Shown here in pieces: positions 54,446-64,000 of a stretch of DNA of 64,000 nucleotides (the stretch's first letter is position 1; every line of letters begins with the position of its first letter). Below the pieces are notes generated by a model. That model saw only the letters and a list, made by a program, of their open reading frames with translations. It had not been told where the DNA came from and made no database searches. The position numbers and the translations under genes are program-made. The DNA is from Cercospora beticola (lineage: Eukaryota > Ascomycota > Dothideomycetes > Mycosphaerellales > Mycosphaerellaceae). Location of the stretch: the NCBI RefSeq assembly GCF_033473495.1, contig NC_088935.1:2046001-2110000 (forward strand), written 5' to 3'.

Positions 54446-56777
54446 ATGCACCAGCTGCCTCGCTTGTCGCCTCGCAGCGCCTCTGCTGCGAGCAACCCTA
54501 CCCCGAACCCCGAACGGACCAACAACCCGAGAGATCGACCGCCACAACGTACACGATCCAGCGTCGACCTTTCCTCGTACACAGAACGGCCCGTGAATGA
54601 TGCCTACCAGGACTCAAATCGAGATACTGCGACTGGAAGTCAAGATAGGGAAGCTACCAAACTCAATCAGATAATACAGGTAGGAGGGACACGCGAGAAC
54701 AACACATCTGGTGCTGATCAGCTGGCCTAGCACTTTCACTCCAAAGCAGCGTTGACAATATGCTCTGCACGGGCGAACCTGCCCCAAGTAATGAACAAAG
54801 CTGGCGAGTTGAAGCAGAATAGATGGGTGAGTCTATCGCAACGGCAGCGCATTGGTGCACTAAGCTGCTGGATCGCCTTCATGAATTCGTGTCTGCCTTG
54901 TTGTACTGCACAGCCCTCGCGAAATTCGCCCTTTTCGGCGAACGACGTATTAGCACGGAGTCGGAAGAGATCAAACTTTGCTAACATTTCAGAAGTTCAA
55001 CCTCGTTCTTGACGAGACAGACGTACTGATCGATGATCTTTACCCATGGAGGCGGCCAGACCTCTCCGAGAGACGTCCTGGACCACTAGTCATCGAGGTA
55101 TATGCCGACACCTCTCATCTCTCGCACAGTCAAGCTTTGGTCGTAGTTGACGATGCTGGGAAACGCTGGGATGTCTCTGACGCGTTGAGCTCGTCAGCCG
55201 ATTCCAGCCCGCGCCAGAATCGCAACGGCGGACGCTTGATTGAGGTGGTGCTTGAGCGCTGGACCATTGAGCTTGGCGATGCAGACGACTACTCTTCATC
55301 GGAGCTGAACGACGCTCTGCCAAACGTGTACAAGAAGGGTGTCGTCCTCTTCAGGTCGCTATACACCGCATCTCGCTGCCTTCCAGCGTGGAAACTGCAT
55401 CGGAAGCTAACCAGACAACCCGGCGCCCACCAGGCACTGAGACTGAGGTTCCGCATTAGAGAAGGACACGATGTTCCGCAAGCACTGTCAGATCCTCTGT
55501 ATACTCCCCTGTGTCCCACAGAACAGAATGCTACAACTCCAATACGGAGATACAAGATCCCTCCTCTTTTGTGCCGGACTGGTCCCTTATCGGTATCTGT
55601 GGAGTACCGGACGAGCTGCGACTTGAATGTAGCTGATTCGGAGGCTTTGCTGAGCTCGCGCTTCATGGGCCTAGACGAAGGACGCCAACCGGTCGTCGTG
55701 CAAGGCAGATCGCTGCCTGGCCCGCGCAGTGGTCAGTCTCGAGTGCAATATAGCAGTCTTGCTGGAGCTACCAGCAACCAAAGGACTCGCATTGGTGCCT
55801 ATGGGAGCCTTGGCACATTTCATGCAGCGGAGAAACGTGCTTCGCCAGTGACAGAGCTCAAGCAACGAGTGCTAGACGACATGGACGACGATACAGATCG
55901 GCCAGGCAGCAGCAGAGGAGGAGAGTCTGGAAGAGGAACTCCATTGAGTCTGGTCAACAACCCGCCATTCAAGGCCGGGTCGCTCGCCTCATCACCAAAG
56001 CCATCACCCAGCACGTCTCTTGGACGATCGGACAGTTATTCCATTTCGAGGAAACTGGGCACTTCAGCATCGGAAAAGCGTGTATCTTTGAACACGCTCC
56101 CTCAGCAGGCACTTCGAGCGCCGCCGATCCCGAGCGAGACCGCTATTGCATCTTCCGGCTCATCTTCACCGAAGCCAGCACCTGTCCACAGGTACAGCAG
56201 CAGTTTTGCTAACCGCAATAAGCGCTTCACCTCTCAAAGCAGTAATAAGGCGGCGGAGAGTAATGCCAGCTCGGGACGAGGAAGCAGCTCATCCAAAGAT
56301 CGCTCGGGCCAGCTGATGGAGGGCACCCCCGGCTCTTCTGGAAGTGGCCAGCAGTCAGACGACAACGACATTGCTTCTTTTATCAAGCAGCTGTCCGATG
56401 CCAAAGATCTGCCACTTTCAAGGCCCGAATCTCGTGGGAATACAATTAACCTCTCCAAATACTCTGGAAGGGTTGGTCAACAGGAGAAGCTGGATGAGGC
56501 GATGAGCGCTAGTTCGTTGCTGCATCAAAGTGGCACTCCGCCAAGCAGACGACTGAGCAATGTCCCTGGCCTTTCGACAAGTTCCAGTCCTTCCCGTGCC
56601 ATTGCTGGGGCGCATGCACCGTTTGTTAGGAGCAGACTGAGTACGCACAGCATTGCAGAGGAGGTCACTGGCGCCTCGGGAGGACTGTCTGGCTCGGATA
56701 GCCCAAAAATTAATGAGGAGGAAGAAGAAGAGGACGAGGAGCCGTTCATCTTCCCGCAAGATAACATCGACCACTAA
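54446..56777 (+). CDS. ATG13: autophagy-related protein 13 (ATG13)
   Basis: Three exons (54446-54679, 54731-54826, 54993-56777) encode 704 residues. The N-terminal HORMA-type domain follows a Pro/Ser-rich start: KLNQIIQ joined to HFHSKAALTICSARANLP, then FNLVLDETD, WTIELGD and VVLFRSLYTASRCLPAWKL. The C-terminal two thirds are disordered and Ser-rich, with SSRDSS-like patches and the Atg1-contacting region expected there, ending in an acidic stretch (NEEEEEEDEEPFIFPQD). ATG13 assembles the Atg1 kinase complex and links it to TORC1, which phosphorylates it. Intron 2 (166 bp) is long for this region, with a clean tgctaac branch. The gene lies 5' of the ankyrin-RCC1-BTB gene. Confidence 0.9.
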
Positions 56778-57726
56778 ACGGCGGGCCGGAATTACGTTCA
56801 AAGATGGTTGTTTACGCACAGTTCATGCATGATGCGGCGTTCTTCGGCAGGCGGACTTGATTTTTCGACCTTGCAGGTTGCGTTTTATGGGAGTGTGTAG
56901 GATAGACTCCCCGCGTTGACCATTTGGCATCGCTACTAGGAAGTAGCTAGTGCGCTCAGCTGCGGCAATTGACTAATTTCACATGATTATCTATGACCTG
57001 ATGCTATATCGATGGCATATGCGTTCTAAACGAACCGTTTCCCCTAAGCATGACTGACTCCGAAAAACCAGAAGCTACTCCGCACATCGGCTTGGTTGAG
57101 ATGAGTGATTGCGCCGCAGAGGCGCTGAGAGTGACTTCTTCTACATACCCGTTCGATGCACATCATCTGACGACGACCGGGATAGTGGTAAGACTACTCA
57201 CACATGCTGATACAGGCACGTTCATCGTTTGATTGGTTGGCGGACGTGTTTATGCAGCTAGGGTTGATGAGGGGCACTGACGTCTCGATTCACAGTCAGA
57301 CCAACGACTCATTAACTTGCAACCACGCACAAACACGTTTCCCGCACCACAATCGCCTCCACTGCTGCCAGAAACTACGCGTATCAGCGATTCTCGTGAG
57401 CCCTGAACCGCATCAGCCCGCCGAGTGTTGGCTTGACCAGAACAATTGCAAGCCCGACCCCAGTCGCCACCACACTGCCGATAACGCGCGACCGCACGCC
57501 TTCCATTCCGCACGAGCGACCACGACCAGATATCTTCGCACGCGACGACCACCATATCATCGGGAAGCAAGAGTAGTAAATCACACACGGTTATCCTCCG
57601 CTCCGCCCCCGGAGTGCAGATCCGTGCTTCGCCCGCACCTTTAAACAAGCCGTGCACGCGCAAGTGTACAGCGAGGTGCCACGAAGCTCCAAGGATCTGT
57701 CACCCAAGGCCACGCCTCTGCAGCCT
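56778..57726. other. intergenic, no supported gene
   Basis: 949 bp between ATG13 and the ankyrin-RCC1-BTB gene. A frame at 57050-57232 starts with ATG but is short and unlinked. The reading frame of the next gene extends upstream to 57652 without an ATG. Confidence 0.4.
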
Positions 57727-60700
57727 ATGAGCAGCCTCCTGTGGCAAGCCTTCTACGACGACTCGATCGATGCCTTCGAAAGGTGTCTCGAGGCCGCGGC
57801 GCAAAATGCCCGATCGGTACATGTGTCACGCGGTGGGCCATCGCATGGAAGTTCTGCCACCATAGGCAGCCCAGATTATGCTTCATCGCCGAGCACGTTG
57901 GCGAGAAGTCGGAAATCACACACACCCAGAACACCTGCTGTTGGCGCAGTTGTCCTCAGCAAAGCTGATATCAATGGACGGGACAACCAGGGCATGACAT
58001 TGCTGCATCACGTTGCTTCCTGCACAACGGAGAATGCGGTGGCATTCGCAACTGCCTTGATCGATCACCCGCTTATCGATCTGTATGTTCAGGATCTGGA
58101 GAATGGATGGACAGCTCTGCATCGTGCCTTCTACTTCGGCAATGTCACCATTGCTCGCTTGATTCTCGAACGCGATAGCGGCAACATCTTTGCCTCGAAG
58201 CAGGTCAATCAGCTGCTGAAAGTGAAGGATAGAGAGGGTCTTGGCCCCCTTGATTTGTATGCTGCTACAATCAAAGACCGGACGTTGCGACCTGAGGCGA
58301 CCGGACGTCGTCGTTCTGCTTCGGATGCAAGTGAGGAAGACATACCAGGTCCGGATGGAGAGGACGAGTCCACCTCCTCAAGGATCCAATCTACAGAGAT
58401 CGGCGGCGATCAATTGTTCTCGTTCGGCTCCGGAAGCAATAACAACCTGGGTCTGGGAGACCAAGATGATCGAGCATTTCCCGAACGTGTTACTCTGCGC
58501 CGACCGGAGCACCTTTTACGGCGCTTCTACTCCGAGTATTTGAAGCAGCATGACCTGAAATGGGCAATGCATGACCCGACATATCAACGCGAGGCGATCG
58601 ATATTCGTGGCATGTGGATCGAAGACATGCCATGGGTAATTCGATCCCGCCCTCTGGTTATTCAAGACGTCTTCATGTCGAAGCTGCACAGCGCAGTTTT
58701 GACGAGTGATCCGATCTCCAACCTGTACATGTGCGGCCATGGGCAGGGTGGCCGCCTAGGCACTGGAGATGAACGTACGCGCTTCACCTACGTTTGCGTC
58801 GAGGGCGGGGCCTTGACGGGCAAACATGTCGCCACTGTTGCTCTTGGACTCAATCATTCTCTTGCTTTGGACGAGGCGGGAGAGATCTATTCGTGGGGCA
58901 ACAATGCCTACGGACAGCTCGGCTTTAGCCTGCCGAAGACCTCTGGAGACGAAGATCCCATCTCTACGGTCCCACGCCAGATTTTTGGGTCGCTGAAAAG
59001 GGAAACAGTACAGGGCATTGCTGCTTCACGCTTCCATTCTGTTGCCCACACTTCCACTTCACTGTTCACATTCGGCAAAAATGAAGGTCAGCTTGGCATC
59101 GTGGATTCCGATGCACGCTCTTTGGAATTCCAGACAACGCCTCGAAAGGTCGCGGCATCGCTCTTTTCTTCGCCCATATCAGCAGTCGCGGCGATCGATC
59201 GAGCAACAGTGTGTCTCCTGGACAACCATGATGTTTGGGTGTTTGCAAATTATGGCTACGCGAAGATCCAGTTTCCATTGGATGGGTTCACGAACTACTT
59301 TCTGAAGCAGAGTTTCCTGGTGACCACGTATGACACTGCACCCAACAGAGTCATCAAGATCACTGCCGAAGGAGATACCATTTGCGCTCTCAGCAGCCGA
59401 GGAGAGATCTTCACTGTGTCCATCAGTCAGCGAGCTGATGATAGATCGAGTGTTTCTACCACTAATCCTGCGAAGATCCGAAGCGCAATCAGCCAACCCC
59501 AGCGTATCTGGTCTCCGAAGAAGAGCAATATGGCTGCGAGAGATGTCGGCCTCGATGCAGATGGCTCTGTCATCCTCAGCACAGATGAGGGTAGTGTATG
59601 GAAACGCACTCGACGCGCGAAGATTAAGGATTCCACGGTCACCGCCGCTTCAGAGTATCGCCCGAAAGACTACAAGTTCTCCCGGATTCCTGGTCTCACT
59701 CGCGTTTTGGCGGTTCGCGCCTCCGGAAGCGGTGCATATTCTGCGCTTCGGTACGATTGTGACGTGCTTCGAAAACAGATTGTGATTGAGGATCCGTCGT
59801 TGTGGAAACACGTATTCCCTCTCATGTCATTTGGAGACTTCGGTGACAACGACAGGCGAAGTGATGACGATGATACACGTCCACGATTCTGGCAAGGCCC
59901 CAAGAAACACGACCGCCTCGCCGCTGTCAAAAAGGCTATCCTTGGTAGTGCCGACATTGACGCTGATCTCCGAGCGTACTTCGCAAATGCTTCGGCCACT
60001 TCGGATCACAGTTTTAACGCATGCATAGCAACAACAACCTCAGATGTCCAGATTCCAGTACATCGGTTTATGCTCACTGCGCGGAGTCGAGTGTTAAGAC
60101 GAGGCTTTCGGGACTTGTGTGAAGCAAGTACCTTCACTATCCCCGATCTGTGTCAGTCCGAAATAAACGAACACGGACAACTAGTACTCACTTTCCAAGG
60201 TGTAGACCTGCTCACTATCGTGGATCTGGCAATGTATCTGTACACCGACGATGTAGTCCCGTTCTGGAATTTCACAAAGGCGGCACCAAAAATGGCTTAT
60301 TCTTATAAAGAGGTTCGTGCCGAGCTGATGAAGATTTCACATAAGTTAGAGATGCGAGCTTTGGAGCCTGCGGTGCGCCAGATGGTTTCCCCGCATCCGT
60401 GCCTCAATATGGATCTGGAGCTTGCCTACGCTGATCCGGCTTTCTTCTATGATGCAGATATTGTCGTTGAACTAGAAGATGACGAGGAGATCAAGCTGCA
60501 CAGCGCGCTGGTTTGCGCGCGGTGTCCATTCTTCGAGGGATTGTTCATGGGACGGTCCCGCGGGGCTTGGATTGCTGGGCGAGCTGACGGCGACCATGTC
60601 AAAGTCGATCTCAAGCATGTCAGCGCGAAGACCTTTGCCATGGTATTGAGACACATATATTGCGAGGCTGGAGTGGAGCTCTTTGACGACATTGTCAGCA

Positions 60701-62403
60701 CAGATACCGACGATTTCCTCGATACGGTAACTGATGTCCTCAGTTGTGCCAACGAGTTGATGTTGGACCGGCTCAGTCAGGTTGCGCAGTCCGTAGCTGG
60801 ACAATATGTCAACGTGCGAAACGTTTGTGGGCTTCTGAACGCCATGGCACCTAGTGCTGTCCGCGAATTTCTGGATGCTGGTTTGGAATACTTGTGCCTT
60901 AATCTGGAAGCCATGCTGCAAGGTCACTACCTCAACGAGCTCGATCCTGATCTATTGGAAGAGCTGGACGAAGTCGTAAGAGCCAATCAACTTGCTTGCA
61001 TGCCCTTCGCCAAAAGTGGTCGAGCTGAGCAGCTGCTTCACGATCGTCATCCTGCACTGGCAGAAGCAATTGATCGGAATAGGCGCAGGAAAATTGATGC
61101 TGTAGCACTACGAGCGAAGTTCAACGACGTGCTTAGCCCTGGGGTTTTTAACGATGCTTCCAGCAACTCTCCAGCGCATCACAGGGCTAGACGACGGTCA
61201 TCTCAGGTCGCGAAACCCGAGTCAGTGCGTGAAGTGCCTTCGCTCAAAGCGAAGGCATCCACCAAGGACATGATGTTTGACATGGACGAGGACCAAGACC
61301 AAGCATCGGCACGCCTATCCCCCGTCATCAGACCAATGATGAGTCCTCGAGGCCTTGATGCCACATTTCAGAACACGCCCCCCGATGAAACGTGGTTCGA
61401 CTCTCGCGGCAAAGCAGTACCTTCACCTAAACTTGCACCGCACTCTACTACTCCTGGCGCCATTACTCCGAGGACACCCAAATCACCACTGCTTGGTGCC
61501 AATGCAGGCAAACCATGGTCGCTCGCAGCCTTGTCCAGCAAGGTGGACATGAAAGATATCCTACAGCAGACGTCAACTTCGGATCGTACCTCCAATCTCA
61601 CCCAAGGCCTTGCTTCCGCAGCCAGTCCGCCGCAGAACGTGCCAGCACCTTTCAGCCTACCAGCGCCAAAGATGAGTCAGAAGGAGCGAAAGCGCATGCA
61701 ACAAGCGCAGCTCCAAGGAGCGGTGTCGGTCTCGCCGGCGAACCAAGCCCAAGGGGAACCAGCTAAGCCATTTTCGTGGCAGACAATATCCTCACAAAAG
61801 CGACCCACGCTGAAGAATGTCATGGAGAGTGAGACATCGACTCCAAGCGGGTCACCCAATTCACGTTCGAACAGCACACCGCAGATGACCATGAGGCAGA
61901 CAGTGGCCAATCCCAAGCATGCCAAGCAAGCCATCGGACCGCGTGTAGTACAGCAGAGGAGCGTGTCAGACAGTAAGCAAGTGTCACTGGTCAGCGGACC
62001 GCAGGGGACCAATCAAGGCAAAGTGCAGACTCTGCCAGTATCGCAGCCATCGAGCAGTAGACCTATACCCCAATCGATTCGTCACCAGCCTATGGTGGAG
62101 GTGGATCTGGGCTTGAGCATGTCGGAAATAGTTGCTCAACAGCAGATCGAAAAGGAGATCATCCGGGAAGCTGTGGCAAAGCGAGACTTGCAAGATATCC
62201 AAGCAGAGCAGGAGTTCCAGGAGTGGTGGGACAAAGAGAGTGCTCGCGTACAACAAGCGGCGCAACAGGACAGCGCGGGACCAGCGAAGGGTTCTCGTAG
62301 AGGACGAGGGCGAGGCGGTGCACGCGGAAGGGGCAAGAAGCCTGGGGGTGAAGGCAACGCAAAAGGCACTACCCAAGCAACCAAGGTCGATGGCAAAAAG
62401 TAG
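57727..62403 (+). CDS. ankyrin-RCC1-BTB-BTB protein with an RG-rich tail
   Basis: Single exon, 1558 residues from the ATG at 57727 (MSSLLWQAFYDD). Domains in order: ankyrin repeats at about 80-178 (DNQGMTLLHHVASCTTENAVAF; NGWTALHRAFYFGNVTIARL), RCC1 repeats at about 231-680 (LFSFGSGSNNNLGLGDQDD; HSLALDEAGEIYSWGNNAYGQLGF), BTB 1 near 762 (IPVHRFMLTARSRVL) and BTB 2 near 911 (DADIVVELEDDEEIKLHSALVCARCPFFEGLF). The C-terminal 400 residues are disordered, with a charged helix (EIIREAVAKRDLQDIQAEQEFQEW) and an RGRGRGGARGRGKK tail. BTB pairs suggest a cullin-3 adaptor; the RCC1 part may bind a partner or chromatin. The combination is found across fungi, but its exact role is unknown. Confidence 0.88.
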   Translation: MSSLLWQAFYDDSIDAFERCLEAAAQNARSVHVSRGGPSHGSSATIGSPDYASSPSTLARSRKSHTPRTPAVGAVVLSKADINGRDNQGMTLLHHVASCTTENAVAFATALIDHPLIDLYVQDLENGWTALHRAFYFGNVTIARLILERDSGNIFASKQVNQLLKVKDREGLGPLDLYAATIKDRTLRPEATGRRRSASDASEEDIPGPDGEDESTSSRIQSTEIGGDQLFSFGSGSNNNLGLGDQDDRAFPERVTLRRPEHLLRRFYSEYLKQHDLKWAMHDPTYQREAIDIRGMWIEDMPWVIRSRPLVIQDVFMSKLHSAVLTSDPISNLYMCGHGQGGRLGTGDERTRFTYVCVEGGALTGKHVATVALGLNHSLALDEAGEIYSWGNNAYGQLGFSLPKTSGDEDPISTVPRQIFGSLKRETVQGIAASRFHSVAHTSTSLFTFGKNEGQLGIVDSDARSLEFQTTPRKVAASLFSSPISAVAAIDRATVCLLDNHDVWVFANYGYAKIQFPLDGFTNYFLKQSFLVTTYDTAPNRVIKITAEGDTICALSSRGEIFTVSISQRADDRSSVSTTNPAKIRSAISQPQRIWSPKKSNMAARDVGLDADGSVILSTDEGSVWKRTRRAKIKDSTVTAASEYRPKDYKFSRIPGLTRVLAVRASGSGAYSALRYDCDVLRKQIVIEDPSLWKHVFPLMSFGDFGDNDRRSDDDDTRPRFWQGPKKHDRLAAVKKAILGSADIDADLRAYFANASATSDHSFNACIATTTSDVQIPVHRFMLTARSRVLRRGFRDLCEASTFTIPDLCQSEINEHGQLVLTFQGVDLLTIVDLAMYLYTDDVVPFWNFTKAAPKMAYSYKEVRAELMKISHKLEMRALEPAVRQMVSPHPCLNMDLELAYADPAFFYDADIVVELEDDEEIKLHSALVCARCPFFEGLFMGRSRGAWIAGRADGDHVKVDLKHVSAKTFAMVLRHIYCEAGVELFDDIVSTDTDDFLDTVTDVLSCANELMLDRLSQVAQSVAGQYVNVRNVCGLLNAMAPSAVREFLDAGLEYLCLNLEAMLQGHYLNELDPDLLEELDEVVRANQLACMPFAKSGRAEQLLHDRHPALAEAIDRNRRRKIDAVALRAKFNDVLSPGVFNDASSNSPAHHRARRRSSQVAKPESVREVPSLKAKASTKDMMFDMDEDQDQASARLSPVIRPMMSPRGLDATFQNTPPDETWFDSRGKAVPSPKLAPHSTTPGAITPRTPKSPLLGANAGKPWSLAALSSKVDMKDILQQTSTSDRTSNLTQGLASAASPPQNVPAPFSLPAPKMSQKERKRMQQAQLQGAVSVSPANQAQGEPAKPFSWQTISSQKRPTLKNVMESETSTPSGSPNSRSNSTPQMTMRQTVANPKHAKQAIGPRVVQQRSVSDSKQVSLVSGPQGTNQGKVQTLPVSQPSSSRPIPQSIRHQPMVEVDLGLSMSEIVAQQQIEKEIIREAVAKRDLQDIQAEQEFQEWWDKESARVQQAAQQDSAGPAKGSRRGRGRGGARGRGKKPGGEGNAKGTTQATKVDGKK

Positions 62404-62896
62404 TGGTGTCTCAAATGGCCCTCTGCAGTACCATTGTGCCCGAGGCCACGCTCACGCGCAGAGAAGGTCCTATCTTCCTGGAGAAAGGCGTCGGCCCCGG
62501 CACTATGTTCCGATGTATAGCTTAGACATGGCATGCGGCGTGAGAGATAAAATGGCGATGCTTCTTCATATGCAAGGTCTACAGAATAGACTTGATAGAT
62601 AACACGGTAACACAAGGCTCACGCCGAGTTTATCCGACAATGGCATTGTACCACATGCAGTGACAAGTCGTGCAAGCGTGCGTGCGTGACCGCGGCATGA
62701 AGTCGCATTGCACAGTAGCCGGGGATGTCTGGTTGCGTGAATGATTCAGCGCGGTGAGGCGAACCACAGAAGTGCAGCGAAGCCAGAGCAACAGCGGGGC
62801 TCCACTCTCTGCACATCCACCTCCAGACAATGCGTGCCTGTCTCATGCATTGACTGCTGGATTGAGCACGAGCGCGACAAGGCGCGCACCTCCGTC
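62404..62896. other. intergenic, promoter of the TCO89-like gene
   Basis: 493 bp. No supported gene or RNA. Short overlapping frames only. Confidence 0.4.
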
Positions 62897-64000
62897 ATGC
62901 CCTCGCCCTCCCCGCAGCCACCACTGGCGGCGCCCGGGGCTCACCACCACCACCATCACCAATCCAAGGCCACACCGACCTCGCCCGGCACCGCGTCAAG
63001 TGGCGGCAATGCAGCCCGTCCACCGTTGATGAAGCGACAGAGCTCGCAGAACTCGCAGACGAGCAGCCGCCACGGCTTCGCCAGTCCCACGGCCAGCGAG
63101 CAGCACCTGCAGCACCATCCCGCGCGCGTCAAGCCGCGGCATCATGGCGCCAAAGTCGTGCTCCCGCGCAACCACAGCAGCGCAAGGAACCTGGCCAAGA
63201 TGAGCAAACCGCCCCTGGGCGGAGGGCATCACGTCGCCTTTGATGATTCCCGGCGACACACGCGGCAACGATCGCACGAAGGAGACACTGAGATCCGGTT
63301 GCCCGGGAGTCTGGACGAACAGAGCCGGCCGCCGATGAAACGGAACATGACTGCGTATCAATTGCCGCGCACGCAGAGTCAGAGCCAAGTGAAGCTGAAG
63401 AAGAATCTGAGCCATGGGCAGCTCACGAGGCTGGGCGGAGGTCATGGAGGTAGCAGCAGGAACCTGTCGGGGCTGGGAGCACATGCGACGCGAGCGCCCA
63501 TGAGCCCCGGTTTGAAGGGGCGAAGCAAGCGGCCCAAGAGTGCGGAAATAACGCCTGCTGAGTATCGCGCGCTGCAAGAAAGAAAGGGCTCAGGTCAGGA
63601 GAGGAAGGGCTCAAACCAGGAGAGAAAGGGCTCGAACCCGGAAAGAAAAGGCTCCGGATCAAAGGCGAACGCATCCAAGAAGGTTGGCTTTGCTGTGGGA
63701 AGTGACGAGAGTGGAGACTACGACGACGATGATGATGTTGGGGTCAGACAGCTCGACATGGAGGGCAGTGGGCTGCAGGAGGATGAGTGGACTGAAGAGT
63801 CAGCGAGCGCAAGCCCGCACAGCACGAGGCAAAATACAGCCAACAATTCGCGGCGTACCAGCATGAATTTCACTGGGAAGGAAAGGAATACTACGGCTGT
63901 CACGCCCAGCGATCTTCTAGCGGCGAAAGTGAGCGAGGGAATGCAGAGAAAGAGGGCGGAAATGGAGACGAGACAGGAGGCTAGCGAGAGTGAAGACTCG
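62897..64000 (+). CDS. TCO89-like TORC1 subunit, partial at the window edge
   Basis: The frame is open from the ATG at 62897 to the end of the window (at least 368 residues). The start is Pro/His-rich (GAPGAHHHHHHQ-like, summarised), then PLMKRQSSQNSQTSS and AKVVLPRNHSSARNLAKM. A middle block reads EGDTEIRLPGSLDE and VKLKKNLSHGQLTRLG, followed by KKVGFAVGSDESGDY and MEGSGLQEDEWTEESA. The series of short conserved blocks in otherwise disordered sequence recalls fungal TORC1 subunit Tco89, which attaches TORC1 to the vacuole. I recognise it by pattern only. At about 63575-63661 a seven-residue unit, ERKGSxx, is repeated four times. The rest of the gene lies beyond 64000. Confidence 0.55.
   Translation, partial: MPSPSPQPPLAAPGAHHHHHHQSKATPTSPGTASSGGNAARPPLMKRQSSQNSQTSSRHGFASPTASEQHLQHHPARVKPRHHGAKVVLPRNHSSARNLAKMSKPPLGGGHHVAFDDSRRHTRQRSHEGDTEIRLPGSLDEQSRPPMKRNMTAYQLPRTQSQSQVKLKKNLSHGQLTRLGGGHGGSSRNLSGLGAHATRAPMSPGLKGRSKRPKSAEITPAEYRALQERKGSGQERKGSNQERKGSNPERKGSGSKANASKKVGFAVGSDESGDYDDDDDVGVRQLDMEGSGLQEDEWTEESASASPHSTRQNTANNSRRTSMNFTGKERNTTAVTPSDLLAAKVSEGMQRKRAEMETRQEASESEDS
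63575..63661 (+). repeat. four tandem 21 bp repeats coding ERKGSxx
   Basis: Within the TCO89-like gene, four consecutive 21-base units encode ERKGS followed by GQ, NQ, NP and GS. They differ by synonymous and variable bases, so they are an older, drifting minisatellite. The repeated Arg-Lys-x-Ser may form kinase-target sites, an inference. Confidence 0.7.

Noticed and set aside
446..62403. Numerous antisense frames of 60-200 codons inside sound genes (for example within RIC1, BOR1 and ATG13)
   Set aside because: They mirror the codon structure of the real genes on the other strand and show no family features.
1..64000. Secondary-metabolite cluster around the TrxR-like enzyme or the monooxygenase
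   Set aside because: No polyketide synthase, NRPS, terpene cyclase or cluster regulator lies in the window; the neighbours are housekeeping genes.
1..64000. tRNA or other structured RNA genes
   Set aside because: Short matches to the GGTTCGA B-box (for example near 6690 and 33144) lie in coding sequence and lack the rest of a tRNA. None found by eye; a tRNAscan run would settle it.

Overview
This is a gene-dense piece of nuclear DNA from a filamentous ascomycete (Pezizomycotina; the gene set is compatible with a Dothideomycete-like mould, but this is an inference, not a determination). The evidence is spliced genes with 49-75 bp GT-AG introns and CTAAC-type branch sites, moderately GC-rich coding DNA, genes on both strands without operons, and fungal families such as RIB1, RIC1, GINS PSF1, KMT1/Clr4-type H3K9 methyltransferase, ATG13, IND1 and a Neurospora-type mini-metallothionein. 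I rebuilt exon structures by hand; where exon coordinates are given, the exon lengths add up to an open frame.

Layout. 0-10 kb: possible 3' end of a gene, RIB1 (riboflavin synthesis, -), a six-exon LURP-one-related gene (-), a PGC1-like phosphodiesterase (+), RIC1 (-) and casein kinase II beta (+). 10-20 kb: a secreted thioredoxin-reductase-like flavoprotein (+), a SET protein (-), a GIT1-like transporter whose first exon I cannot find (+), PSF1 (+), and a 2.1 kb minus-strand frame interrupted by two single stop codons. 20-32 kb: CHORD/CS co-chaperone (-) divergent from a DUF836 glutaredoxin-like gene (+), HpcH/HpaI aldolase (+), small secreted Cys-rich protein (-), BOR1-type transporter (-), GT25-like glycosyltransferase (-), and a membrane protein gene with one in-frame stop (+). 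32-44 kb: RRP1 (-) divergent from KMT1 (+) across an AT-rich island that may be a transposon relic, a TPR protein (-), thioredoxin with a WCSNC site (+), MSC7-like aldehyde dehydrogenase (+), a 23-residue metallothionein (+), two overlapping small gene models (+) and an SDR (-). 44-64 kb: GH3 beta-glucosidase (+), IND1 (-), a glycine-zipper/RS protein (+), a Baeyer-Villiger-type monooxygenase (+), ATG13 (+), an ankyrin-RCC1-BTB protein (+), and a TCO89-like TORC1 protein running off the right edge (+).

The genes are mostly housekeeping and do not form one pathway or a secondary-metabolite cluster. No tRNA, rRNA, CRISPR array or intact transposon was seen. The points most worth following are the tiny metallothionein, the two loci with isolated in-frame stops (three stops in all, each one C-to-T change away from a Gln or Arg codon), the 5'-incomplete GIT1-like gene, the AT-rich relic beside the H3K9 methyltransferase, and an inverted pair of CreA-type sites before the beta-glucosidase.
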